DNA of 64,000 nt from Undaria pinnatifida (taxonomy: Eukaryota > Sar > Phaeophyceae > Laminariales > Alariaceae). The notes beneath the pieces are model-generated. The model was given only the letters and a program-made list of their open reading frames with translations, was not told where the DNA came from and made no database searches. Where the stretch lies: the NCBI GenBank assembly GCA_012845835.1, contig JABAKD010000002.1, positions 11,568,120 to 11,632,119 of the forward strand, in the 5' to 3' direction. The position numbers were made by a program, and so were the translations under genes. Below, in pieces: positions 11,279 to 24,200 of this stretch (position 1 is its first letter; every line of letters begins with the position of its first letter).

Positions 11279-14200
11279 TCAACATTGCTTCCGAAGGAGC
11301 ATGCAGGCTTGCTTGGACTCTTCCTCCTCAGCGGAGGTACCCAGCACCTTGCACTCTTGTTTTTTGTCGATGGTCTTGTGGATCTGTCCACAAACGTTGA
11401 AGCAGGGCGGGAGAACGTCGATAAGTGTCAAGGAATTAGTGGGGTATTAGTCCGTTTGACCACTTGCACAGGTTAACCAATAGCTTACCCAAACTAAGCC
11501 TTATAACACTCTCCCTCCCTTAAACGGCGGGATAGAAGGTCGGCCGGATATACGGGCGGACCTGTCATTTATCCAAGCCGTTTCATTTCCTGGGTAAGCC
11601 GGGGAGAGTATTTTTCAAGTTCGCCATGGGAAAATCTGAAAAAGTTTATTATGGTGGATGTGGGGATCGAACCCACGACCCAAAAACCCATGGTCTGTCG
11701 ACGACGCCATTTGTTAAGGTATTAGTGGGGTACTTTTAGTCCGTTTGACCACTTGCACAGGTTAACCAATAGCTTACCCAAACTAAGCCTTATAACATAA
11801 GTATGTGTAAAAAAGTATTCGTACTTCTCTCCAGCAGACGTCGTAACCATCCAAATTATTGGAGCTCCTTACGCTGTTAGTAATTGTTGTGGTATTGTTG
11901 TACTTGCTCTTGGTACTTGGAAAAAGAGCCGCACTTCATAGACTATATCCGCACGCCATCCCCTAGTCTTGAGCAAGAGACATGGATGTCTCGACTCGTG
12001 ACACACAGGACGCAAGATAAGAGTAGAACGTACCTCGATGTCGAACGCCCTCGTGGCACCGTGGGAATGGAATGCGGGATGTATATCGAGCAAGTGGTCG
12101 CCTGCCTTCTTCAGGAGGTCACCGACCTTGATGTCGCCGGTGCACTTCGTGTTTATGTCCTCGCCGACTTGGCGGCCCTCGGCGGCTGCTTCGCAGGGAT
12201 TCTGCAAACGACAACAACGGATGGGAATACCTTGCGTTCAGTGAATGTTCAATATAGTAAGGCCACGTAGCTGTCGTCGATTTCCAAAGTTGGAAAGGAA
12301 GTCGTACAATTTAACACTGCTGTTGTAATGAAAGCGGTCGTTTATGGGCAAAGCCCTGCCTGGTACCACAACGTTGCTAACACCTATGAAACCACCACTG
12401 GGACAGGAACGAACGGGATTCACAGTCGCAACTGGTAAGTGTAAGCCCCGGTATATTGCTATATATAAGGCCTACCGGCGGAATACCGACAACGAAGGGT
12501 AAGAGACAGTACCTGCTGTATATATTGTTCGGTACTACTCTATTACTGCTGCTATCAACACTATTACGACCGACGTGTACTGCGATTCCTGAAGAGGTTG
12601 CGCACCCTACTTGTACTCGTTAATACAAAGAGTTCATGTGGTTGTATGAAAAATGAGTAACAGTAGTAGTACACCGCGTCACTACATGAACAACTCGCTA
12701 ACCCCAATCACGGGACTGCTCTCCAGCATCACCCAGGTTAACTTCAGCTTCTGTTTACTGCTATATATCAACCTCCGGTGTTTACTGCTATTGGAGCTCC
12801 TTTCGCTGTTAGTAATTGTTGTGGTATTGTTGTACTTGCTCTTGGTACTTGGAAAAAGAGCCGCACTTCATAGACTATATCCGCACGCCATCCCCTAGTC
12901 TTGAGCAAGAGACATGGATGTCTCGACTCGTGACACACAGGACGCAAGATAAGAGTGGAACGTACCTCGATGTCGAACGCCCTCGTGGCACCGTGGGAAT
13001 GGAATGCGGGATGTATATCGAGCAAGTGGTCGCCTGCCTTCTTCAGGAGGTCACCGACCTTGATGTCGCCGGTGCACTTCGTGTTTATGTCCTCGCCGAC
13101 TTGGCGGCCCTCGGCGGCTGCTTCGCAGGGCTTCTGCAAACGACAACAACGGATCGGAATACCTTGCGTTCAGTGAATGTTCAAAATAGTAAGGCCACGT
13201 AGCTGTCGTCGATTTCCAAAGTTGGAAAGGAAGTCGTACAATTTAACACTGTTGTAATGAAAGCGGTCGTTTATGGGCAAAGCCCTGCCTGGTACCACAA
13301 CGTTGCTAACACCTATGAAACCACCACTGGGACAGGAACGAACGGGATTCACAGTCGCAACTGGTAAGCGTAAGCCCCGGTATACTGCTATATAAGGCCT
13401 ACCGGCGGAATACCGACAACGAAGGGTAAGAGACAGTACCTGCTATATATATTGTTCGGTACTACTCTATTACTGCTGCTATCAACACTATTACGACCGA
13501 CGTGTACTGCGATTCCTGAAGAGGTTGCGCACCCTACTTGTACTCGTTAATACAAAGAGTTCATGTGGTTGTATGAAAAATGAGTAACAGTAGTAGTACA
13601 CCGCGTCACTACATGAACAACTCGCTAACCCCAATCACGGGACTGCTCTCCAGCATCACCCAGGTTAACTTCAGCTTCTGTTTACTGCTATATATCAACC
13701 TCCAGTGTGTACTGCGACTGGTGCTGAGGTATCATGCTGCTGTGTTATTTATTACTGCATGGACCATTTTTACAACCCTGGCTGACCCCCGTGATGAGAC
13801 TTGCCCGTTTTCATTGCGTCTTACATGTATAGATACCACGTAGTCGTAGTCGTACATCCAAAACGTGTGTTTATATCACAGCACAAAGCGTCACTGCATG
13901 AACCACTTGTTCAACCCCCGCTTACCCCGATGACGGGACTGCCCCGTACTCGTAGTCGTACATACATGAAGTAAGTGTGTTTGGCTGTACGTATGAAAAA
14001 GAAATCGCATCACACAGCGTCACTGCAAAGGTCTACTCGTAGACCTGAGTACTTGTACAATTCCCGCTTACACCGCGATGACGGGACTGCCCCGTACACG
14101 TATCATACTCGTACATGCAAAAGTGTGTTTGTACGCATGAAAAAGAAATCACAGCACAACAACAGAAATGTAACTCACGTTTCGTCAAGCTCTCAGCTCC

Positions 14201-14569
14201 TTCGTTAGGGACGCCGATCGAAGGTGAATCACAGGTGTCCGCGTCACACCAGTCACACACACGAGGGTTGTCGCCGCTTCCCCAGTGCTTCTTGTTAAGG
14301 TTATGAAAAGCTTGGCACGTGGAAGGCTCGTCACTCCTGCAGGTGTCGCAGACAGCGTACTGGGAACTCCTGTTTCTCCTATTTCGTGCGATGAGGAAGC
14401 CGTCACAACCCTTGCTCGGGCACGGCCAATCAGGATTGCCAGAAGAAGCTGAGTCCCGTTCTTGCCCGACCAGCTTCCACACGCCTGATCCTGAACCTCC
14501 ACCACCCCCACTGTTGGCGGAGCCTCCTCCCGCACTAGCCTTGGTCCGCTTCGCAAATTTCAACTTCAA
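11279..14569 (-). CDS. Array gene, copy 3: unknown Cys-rich multi-exon protein
   Basis: Same structure as copy 2, shifted by 5991 bp: exon a about 14569-14179, exon b 13360-13170 and its duplicate 12431-12238, exon c 13133-12966 and its duplicate 12201-12034, exon d 11383-11279. Exon a is open, as in copy 2, and keeps every Cys. Upstream sequence differs slightly because the array ends only about 350 bp away, so this copy may have a different promoter from the internal ones. Start codon not found. Confidence 0.45.
11430..11797 (-). repeat. SINE-like insert, copy 3
   Basis: Third copy, matching copy 2 by eye, including the 12-base difference from copy 1. Confidence 0.5.
11858..13721. repeat. 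Nested 932-bp tandem duplication in copy 3
   Basis: This is the same internal duplication as in copy 2, shifted by 5991 bp, with the same junction sequence. Copy 1 has only one such segment. Confidence 0.9.
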
Positions 14570-14989
14570 ATTGTTATTGCCGATCCGGCAAATATCAAAT
14601 TCAAATTGTTTGCAGCCGTCAACGGCAATTCCCTCTCAACAGCCAGCAATTGGCCAACTTCAAATAAAAGTACAAAAAAGAAGTTGCTGAAAAAGCAAAA
14701 TAAAAATATCAGAGAGCAAGCAGTAAAGATCAGAGAATGAGAGCTAAAAAGTAAGTAAGAATGAGACTAGGGAAAGCAAGGAAGGCAAGGAACTTCGGGA
14801 CGGTTCTTTTCCCCAGCAACTAATTTTCTTTTCGGCAATTACGTGCTGAGAAGGGCTGAGAGGGGGGAGGATATGCCGAGCGAGACGTCCGAAGGGGGCG
14901 AGGTCTAGGTATATAGTTGTATATAGTCTAGTCTAATACTTCGAAGTATGTTTTTTTAACGAAAAAATATGACCCCTCCCATGAAGAAA

Positions 14990-15390
14990 AAACTCACCCA
15001 CATGTAGTATAATACAAGTACCAACCACGCAGCTTGCAAAGATGAGTATTGACCCGAAATTCGTCGAAATCACGGCTGACGTCCTTGAAATATTGTTATA
15101 AAATCTAGAGAACCTTGAACGTACGTGCAACTTCGCGGAGGCTGGGACGAGCCACGTCGATTGATAGATACCGGCATACCTGGTACCAGGTAGTTGGTAC
15201 AGAGCTGCGCTCCTCGGGCGGCTATGCACCGTCTGCTGCGGTCGCTCAAGGAAGCAGATAAAACAACTTTCAAAGTGTACCGCACAAAGAGGGCACAGAG
15301 GACGTTCACGATTTGGTGCAATGGGCGACGTTCAAATGCCAACAGCTCAAAAGTGGTGCAGGAAAAGCTATGCCAGGCCTTCTCGTGATG
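14990..15390 (+). repeat. Dispersed repeat with short conserved frame (KFVEITADV type)
   Basis: The block gcttgcaaagatgagtat opens a 19-codon frame, MSIDPKFVEITADVLEILL, at 15042-15101. The same block recurs at 45.3 kb, 45.6 kb and 59.77 kb in this window. It is followed by ctagagaacctt and a segment (15180-15350) that resembles 4690-4850 of the array unit (gggcggct, then an Arg/Lys-rich frame). This looks like a diverged transposable element. I associate such translated fragments with brown-algal gene models, but that is from memory. Confidence 0.55.
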
Positions 15391-18266
15391 TGCGCAGAAG
15401 AGGCAAATCCTTATTTCCAGTACCAAGGTACTGCATATACTACCGTAGCGTGGTGGTGATGACGTCCAAAGGGATTTTGACGACTATGCCGGTTTCGGTA
15501 TGCCCCGCTCGGCATCGCCTCTATCGTGCGGCACCAGACCACCCGCACCACCTCGACCGTGCCACCGCCGCCCCACACGTTAGCCCTCGGTGTCCCACGG
15601 CGAAAGAATGGGCGCCGACACCGAACTCGGCGAGCGGTGGGCAGGGGAAGGCGCCCTCCCGGGGACGGCTTGCTCTCTACCCGGGAAGGCTGCGGAGAAT
15701 CGTGAAAAAATGGAAATCCTAGGACGAGTGGGAACCCAACGCATCTGTTATCTGTTTGCTGCTGCTGTAGTACGTACTGTGATACTGCAGTAGCATGGTG
15801 ATTGGTTTGTTTGGATAGTTGACGGGTTGGTCGGTGGGTGGGTGGGAGGTTGGTTGGTTGGATCGTTTCGTACGTGGGTAAGTCATTTCGCGCCTGTGGG
15901 AGGTGGCCGTGTTCTTTCTTGGTAAAACAGGTACTTTGTTCTTCTCCGCTACACCGACCTGCTTTGGCGAACGTCGAGTACAAACCAACGCACGTGTTTG
16001 CTCCTCTACGTAATGCTGTGCTGCTCTAGCTATGATGGTTAGGTTGTTGGTTGATGAGGGGATGGCTTGGTCAGTGGGTGGGTGTGTCGCGTGGTACGTG
16101 GGCGAGTGTTTTCATGCCTGTATATCGGCCGGCTTTGGCATACTTTGGGAGTATCACTATTGTAGTTCAACAGTAACCGTCTTGAAATATCTTATTTTGT
16201 CTGCTTTACACCAGCAGAGCAGTAGTAGCAGTACTATCATACGTACGGAGTGCTCGTACGTACATAACATGTATCGTGCGATCATGCGGTCAACAAACAA
16301 TGGTAAAAAATAAACAAGCTATTCGTACTTGTATTATACAGCAGTATGTACGTGTCATCCCTCTGCGTCCTTGGCGTGCCTCCGCCTGGCTCGTAAAATA
16401 CAAAACAGCAGAAAAGCAGTGCTGGCTGTTGACCCAGATTCATTTTCAATGTTCGAAATATAGGCATGCGCGCGAGAGGCATGGATGAGGTGATGCAGTG
16501 CATCAGCTCGGGCCATGTGTCGAGAGACTATTATAGAGCTCCAACTCGTTGTGTTCAGGCCCGACGAACCATTTCAGAGGCCCAGCTCTCTGGTCACAGA
16601 ACGCACACCGGGCTTGGAGCCATCGTGCGAACATTTGCCACACTGGCTATGTAGGTGGGATGTACCTGTTAGCTGGTACGTGGCTTGGTTGGTACTGGAA
16701 TGTTGGTGTCTGTGGTCTGCTGTGCAGCTCGCGCTGTGTGATTGATGCTCTGTGTTCCATCTTGTTGCAATGCCACATGCCGCAACGAGAAGCTTGTTGT
16801 GTTGTGTATGGTGTGTTGGATCCCAAAATACAAAGTTCAATGCGGAACAAAAAAATGAAACCCTACGACCAATACCGACAATCTTTAAATCGACGCGAAG
16901 AATTCGAGGAGTGATCTTGAAATATATGCTCCACATCGGCAAGTGAAAGCTGAGGCTAGGCTGAGAAGCCAGGGAAGTGCCGAGGCTGAGCTTCGCATGA
17001 GCCGAGACACATGTATGTAGTTTTATACAGTGTTTTATCCCGACATGATAAGTATCACAGCGAGTGCTACTAGCAGTTGAGCGGCAATTGATCGAGTCAA
17101 TCGAGAGTACGAAGCGCCGGCGATTACGTTGGTGCAGCAAGCTCAGCAGCAGCAGCAGCGACATAGCGTACAGGTACCTAACATACGAAACCTACGCTGG
17201 CAGGAGACCCCCGCCGAGACGTCAATTGCTAATTGCGAGACGATACAGTTCCGAAGCAGATGGATCTCGTATTTTAGTTTTGGGATGCGGATACGGAGAC
17301 ACCGAGATGGGTTGGGTTGCATAACCATAATTACGGGGGTCGGCAGCGAAAACATGTCGCAGACATGAGCAGCAGCACCAGCAGCTAGAAGCAGAACAAC
17401 AACACAGCGGCAGTACGTAGCACCAGCAGGGCACCAGCACCACATCACGCGCGCCCGAGGTCGCTCCCGGCACAGCAATTGCGGCAGGGGAGCACAGCGG
17501 GGCACAGCGAGGAAAACATACCCACGCCCTCGAGTGTCAGCAAGGAAATATATCGCAGGCTGACATACTCCGTGAGGGGAGCTGTGTGACAAGCAGCGGC
17601 AGCACGCAGCAGCAGCAGCAGCAGAGCAGAACACCAGCAGCACGTAGCAGTAGCAGAGCAGCAGCAGCAGTAGCAGAGCAGCAGCAGCAGCAGTAGCACG
17701 TCACAAACGCCAGAGGCCGGGCCTGGCACAGCAGTCGGGGCAGGGGAGCACGGTCGGGCACGACGAGCAAAGGTACAACCACACCCTCGAGGAGCAGCAA
17801 CGAAACATATCGCAGACTAACCTACTCCGTGAGGGAGCTACGTGAGGATGTGAAATTGAATATTGACACGAGAATATCACGCGTACCGAGCGTACAGTGA
17901 CAGTGAGGCGGTACAATGTAGGGGGTAGGAAGGATCGAAAAAAAAAAACAGTCCCCCACGCAGCACGCGCCACCGCGACACGGCAAGGGCACGGCCTAAG
18001 CCGCCACCAACACAATCCGCCACCGACACAATCTGTTCAGTCAAGGTCTGTTTGTACGATGAGGGAGTTTCGGACCGAGAGGTAAACCTCATGGCGCCCG
18101 GGCACGGAAAACTAAAAAAAAATCGTCTAAGAAGAGCTGTAGAGCGCTCAAGGCTAACCGCCAACATTATCGTATCTGTATTTATCTCGACTGCTGCGCA
18201 ATATAGTCATATTGTACGGGTCGATTGATATATTTTTCTCCCTCCCACCGGGGTCCCTGTTCCCAG
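15391..18266. other. Repeat-rich stretch without a supported gene
   Basis: Several short open frames on both strands, none with convincing splice signals or a family match. It contains G/T-rich runs of ggttggt and gggtggg (15800-16110) in two loosely repeated blocks and a CAG/GCA-rich tract (17371-17700). An initial exon of the TENA-HAD gene should lie here or further left; ATG at 16269 followed by a phase-1 donor is one weak candidate. Confidence 0.5.
17371..17700. repeat. CAG/GCA-rich low-complexity tract
   Basis: Clusters of cagcagcag and agcaccagcagc with interruptions. Frames through it give Gln-, Ala- or Cys-rich peptides with no other support, so I treat it as a microsatellite-like tract and not as coding. 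Confidence 0.6.
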
Positions 18267-21200
18267 GTTCCTTGTGGAGAGATTGCCAACTGGAAGCGAT
18301 GCGGAGCCTGCACCACCCGTGGACACTGGGACTAGCCACAGGCACAACCAGCAAATCAAGCTTTCAGAACTACGTGGCTCAGGACGCGTACTTCTTGAGA
18401 GCATTCGCGAAGGTGATGGTGATACTGATGTGAAAGAAGGAGAAACCGAAACCTAAGCCTCTTTATGCGGGTTCTCATAAGCAAAGTAAGTTCAAAAATA
18501 CACTTCGGCTGTCAGATCGAGCATTTCGTCGAAGATAATCTTTGTAAGGTTTCTCCTGCCCATTTTGAGCGACTATGACGTATGATACCATACGACTGCT
18601 CGTGTAATGTTGCTGAATACTGCTGTAACATTGCGACGTAACTTAATCCGTATGTAGTTTTGGATCAATGAGGCCTCTGCTGCGACCAGCCAGAGGCTCG
18701 CCCAAGGTTACTACTCCCGCGTTAGTTCTCGGGCAATCAATGCGGCACCTCGTCGCTGAGAGTAGGCACCCCGGTACTAAAAAAACTGATGTCGTTGTCG
18801 GCGGTACACCCCGCCACCAACGATGGGCGGGCGGGATGGCCTGTTTTTTATTATAACCTCCTTCTCTTTGTAATGCTGCTGTCGGGTATGGATGGCAACC
18901 ACAAAGTGGACTCAACCTGATCATTCTTCAAGTAACATCAGGAGGGTTTCCCGAAAAGGGTCGCCAGCAGGGTTTCAGATTACTGTTGTAACATTGCGAT
19001 GTAGCTTAGGTCGTACGTAGTTTGGGATCAATGAAGCCTCTCTGCGGCGGCATGAGATCACGCCCATGCTGGTTGTCCCTTCCCCATTTTCTCATTGTCG
19101 ACGCTCGTTTGTGTTGAATTATGAATGAGGATTGTTTCTCTTCCTGGCTATCCCCAAACTTCTAACCGAGTCTCTTAGGGGTTCGGCTGCCGTTGGTCGT
19201 CCCGAGGAAACGCTGCGTACGACTCCACAAACTTCTCCGACAGTGATATAGCGTCTGCGTCTATGAACGCCGTGTCGCGTGTTCGCGTAGTTTCCGTGAC
19301 GTCGCCGGTAGTGCCGTCGCTCCTGCGTATCTGCCGGCTACGGCTGGAGACCTCCATCCGACGTACTCCATGAACACGTCCATGGCCGTACCATCCACAT
19401 GGTCGCTAGCTGCCCCCCCTACTCGGAAGGAATGCAACATGTCTCGCTTGTTCCCCGTACCCGCCGCTTGCAAGTAAGCCTGGAGGTCCGAGGTCGTGTG
19501 CGCTTGCGTCAGTGTCATATCCCCTTTATTTCCGTTTTTTAGGGTGCTCGGGAACATACCTGAACCCTTCGCAAGCGCCTACTGCATGAACGCTGCGGCC
19601 TGTCGATACTCGATCACAGCGGCCGCAGCACAATTTTCCCGATCACAGCATTAGCTAAAAAAGCTGTTGCTGCCCTTTGGGGTCAATGAAGCTCTACTGC
19701 GTTACTTCGGAGACGTTGTATGACGATAGCCCAATATCTATTGAGCTCCTTGGGCGACAGCCATGTGCAAGACGCAGTTGGAAGGCACCTCAGTAATTAT
19801 TGTGAACTTTTGTCATTTTGGACATCACCATGGTATATCCCTTTTCGTTTGATATAATACCCATTCTTGGTCCTGCAGGCATACGCTTATGCCCTGACAA
19901 AGGTGGAGGACGAAGGGGACGTCCGCGCGTTTCACTCCCTCATCGGCTCTGTTTTGGACGAGCTAGGTCTGCACGCTACTTACGCCGCGAAGTGGGGGCT
20001 TGACATCCACAATGTGAGCTCAGAAAATGAAATAAAGAACATGAAGAAATTAAAAAATGCACATGAAGATGCGAAAATCGCATCAATTATATCGACTTCC
20101 CTATAGTAATCGCATGGATGATGCCGTCTTGCCCATAGTGTGCTCGAACCATAGTGTGCTCGAAAGCACCGCAAAGCGGGTCACTCCTTTTTTATATTCT
20201 TATCCCTACTATGAATCATGGTGGCGAAGTCTGTCTTCGACGATTTCTATGCGGCTGCGAGGGGCGTGCTTCGCTCCGTACGCTGACCGGTTTGTTGTGT
20301 ACATTTGTGTCTTCTTTGTTGTCTTGTACACTGCTGTGACATAGTACGGAACACCTGACGATAAACTGAAACACTGACATTGGCTAGGTTTCTCATCTTT
20401 TAGAGTGCACTCGGCACTAACTTCAGTAGAACGGCTCACGGGTTTGTTGTTCTTCTGTAAATATCAGCCTGGCTTTGTTATTACCTTGTTTGTCACTATT
20501 TTTCCTGTACTGTACTCGATGACAGGGGTTTGCTTCGTACCTCCGCTCTTTCGTGTCGTTGTCTGCCCCCTTTCATTGCCTCTCGTGCGATCGTGGCCTT
20601 GTCCTTAGATCGCCCCCCCTTTGAGAGCAACGTCAGAGTACGTTAACTTCCTGCTGGCGGTGGCTTCGGACCCTAAATCCTCGGTTGCCCAAGTGCTGGC
20701 GAGTATGGCTCCTTGCATGCGCTTGTACGCCTTTCTTGGAAAGGTACGCACCTTCGAAAACGGTAGTGCGTCACGTAAGGTGTCGGGGCCTTGATTCCCC
20801 TCTGCGTCTTGAACTATAGATAAGGTTACCCCCTTTGCAACTGGAAACCCGTTTTGGGGACAACATTACTTGGATTTAGTATGGGGAGGGGTTCGGGGGC
20901 TCTAAAGGGGTTAAGCGTTGCATGCGCCTGCTGGTACTCCCGCTTCACCAGTTCCTCTCTCCGCCTACTGCTGCACGTGGATGTATGGTATCCTTGCGCG
21001 TTGTGCAGGAGCTACGCCATGCATATCCGATGTGGGGAGAAAGCGTCTACGCGGAATGGGTCGAGACATACAGTTCGGAAGAGTTCGAGGTATGAAATAG
21101 ACCATTCACAAATCACCAATCGCGAACTCTCAAAAAGCGCGTTGGACACTCAAAGAGCGCGCTTGAGGCGTTTCATACCTTAGCCCTTCTAGGGCCCTTG

Positions 21201-24200
21201 GACCAACGGGCCAAAGCACGGCAAGAACCATCTTAACAAGCGTCTAAGAAAAAAACATGTTTTTTTAGCAGTACGAGCGTGAGCATGCTCAACGCTGTGC
21301 GCGTGTCGTATAGCTCCTAATGTCGCGCTTCGGATGCACCCCCTACCCAGCAAAACGGGCTGCTTCTTGTGGCTGATACTGTAATCGTCATACCACCATC
21401 AAGACCATTTTCCCTCTTCCAAGTCCCTAAGGAGTTATGTGCTTGCCTCTTGCTCGGAACGTTGCAGATTTTTTTGGATAAGTTATACCTTGCATCAGGT
21501 GTGAAGTACTGGGCCATCCTCGCGCTTGTATGTTGTTTTAACTGTTCAGTGCTAATTTGCATATTTCTACGCAATGTAAAACAGAACGCCGCTGCTCTTG
21601 TCGAAACCCTGCTGGACGCGCATTCAGTGGAGGCCGAGTACCCTGCCCTTCTCACGCTTTACCGCAAGGTGAGTTTACGGTGCTTCAGGTGCATACATGG
21701 CAGTAGGGGAACTTGAGGGTTGCGGCTCTAATGGGGTGCTTAATAGTCCTTGCCATGTGGGATGTGGCTGTAGACAATCACTTGCGTTGTTTTGTGGTTA
21801 GGGTCTTGCCCGCCGATTCCAGACCCCCAGGACGCCGTATGCGATAATGAAACAGTAATGAAACAGTAATGAAACAGTAATAAAAGAACAATGAAACAGC
21901 AATGAAGCAGCAATAAAACAGCAATGCAATGACACAGCAATGCTTCACTGCCCAGGCCACGGAGAGGACTAGGGTCCTCGCACCTCGGACTGACCTACCT
22001 GCTGTTTGCGTTCGACCGAAGCACATCCTTGTGCAAGCCCATGATATCTCTACTGAGCAATAGTGCCGTCATATGCAGCGATTCCGTACGCAGCGGTCAA
22101 ACAATCCACGCGAACATTCAACGAACCAGCAGACTTGGCAACACAACGCCCCCCCCGGTGATGTCCGATGGGCGAGGGGCTGATAAGACGAGAATCACAG
22201 ATTAATCGGGTTTGTATTTGTTTTTTTTTCGTCAGAGTTTAGCACCAGGTTGTTTTTAATGATTGTGTTAATTGAGTTTCCTCACAATAAGATGTCCCCC
22301 CTCCGGGAACGGCACTCCGACCTCTATATGTGACGATAGGGAGCGTCCGACCGCTCGACCCCTGCCCACACAAACAGATCTTCCATGCGGTGCTGGCTCG
22401 ACCAGCCCCGCACTTCTGAGTGTTTCCACCAGGCACCCACGGTGCTCTAAATTTAACTTCCAGTGTTGCGTCACCTGTATCACTCAGGCAATGGAGTTGG
22501 AATACGCCTTCTTCGCTGCCCAGAGCCAAGGAACCGCCGAAGATGATCGACCACACCACCTAGCACCAGTAGCACAAGGAGGCGAAGCTACTGTAGTCTC
22601 TAGCAGAGGAGGCGCGACATTGCAAGCCGGGGCGAAGCAGGAACAGGCCAAGGGTCGTGGGATATTCAGCGGCGTGCATGATCGAGTTGCACTTTTGTGT
22701 GTAGATTTCGACGATACCTTGACAGATGGGGACACCACTAGCCTTCTTGTCAAGACTGCCAGAGGCCAGGTCAGCTATTCATAGCGTTGAGGGGTCGCTG
22801 TAATATTGCTTTTGATCAGTGGTTCTTCGTAGATAAGTTTTGATACAGTTTGGACGACACTTTGACAGACGGTAACAACGACTATTTTCCTCGTGAAGAC
22901 GTGAAGAAGACTGCCATAAGCAGAATTACGCTGACCTATTAACCCCTTTGGGACCGAAGTACTTAAAACACTTTACTTAAATACCTTACTTGAACACCTT
23001 ACTTGAACACCATAAACACCACAAGTGCGGTCATATCCAACTTGTAGAAAGAGCATGCAACAGCTGTACAGGTATCATCGTGTTGCGCGATTGTTGTGCA
23101 CATTCTTCCGTTGAACTCCGAACACCTCCCTTACCCCGGCATCCCGGACTGCCTCGTGTGGCCGACGCTCTAATCGTCTTATTTCCCTTCCCATTTTTTT
23201 CTGGAAGTTTCAAAGGAGTTGTTTCTGAGAAAAAAAGAACTATTACGTAATGGTAAAACTGAAGGCTACACCATTAACCACACGACGCAAGGCGGGCTGC
23301 TAGGTTAGGCAATGGTGCTTTTGGTGTCGACCTGACTCCAACGCAAGGGGCTGTACTGTACCTTATACTGTACGCCTTGTTATGCTACACATCCACACAA
23401 ATGATAAGGTCTCGCTTCTGTTTTTTTGTTGTCGCGATCCCTCGGACCCAAAAGGCTTAACAGGGGAGGAGAATCGCTGGTACGTTTCGATCGGCGGTCC
23501 GTCGTAGTTTTAGCGTGTACCTGGTGTAGTGTATACATGGGCAAATATAGGATATGCTGTGCCCGTTCCGCGCAGCTGTGACTCTTTGGTTTCCCTTTGG
23601 TTTCCCTTTGCTGTCGTCCCTTTCGTGTCCTGTTCGTGTCTCTTTCGTGCCTCTTTCGTGTCCCTTTCGTGTCCCTTTCGTGCCCCTTTGACGTTTTTTC
23701 GTGTTCCTCACGTGTCTCTTCGGCGTCTGTTTCGTGCCCGTTTCGTGTCCCCTTTCGTGCCCCTTTCGTGTCCCTTTCGTGTCCCTTTCGTGACCCTTTT
23801 TTGTCCCTTTCTTGCCCCCTTCATACCCCTGTCGTGTCCCTTTCGTGTCTCTTTCGTACCCCTTTTGTGCCCCTTTCGCGTCGTGTCCCTTCCATGCCCT
23901 TTTCGTGTGCCGTTTGTGTGCCTTTTGGCGTCGCTTCCTTCTCTGCCCATTGAATTGTCGGACACGGTCTGACGCCTACTATAACAGCGCGGCACTCCAG
24001 TTGCGGAGGCGGAGGTGGACCGTGAATGGAAACTCTTGACAACCTCGTTCCTTACCAACTGGAGCGAGGTGATGGAGGAGTCTTTGGCTGCCAAGGTGAT
24101 CACCGCACCACATGAACGCGGCCTTGTGCCGCCGATACGTCGCTTGTGATTTCTTTGTGTTTTGGGAACCAAAACGGTGACGGGAACGTCAGTGTATTCG

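Larger units (their letters stand above)
11180..14918. repeat. Tandem array unit, copy 3 (right-truncated)
   Basis: The sequence follows copy 2 base for base, with few changes, up to the string atatagtt ending at 14918, then diverges abruptly into unrelated DNA. The missing part of the unit includes the telomere-like tract. This marks the right edge of the array. It also carries the 932-bp internal duplication, so that duplication predates the copy 2/copy 3 split. Confidence 0.95.

Noticed and set aside
16269-16303. First exon of the TENA-HAD gene (ATG, then phase-1 donor AATG|gtaaaa)
   Set aside because: Phase fits, but the peptide is too short to recognise, the donor is weak and the intron would be about 2 kb. 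Kept only as a candidate.
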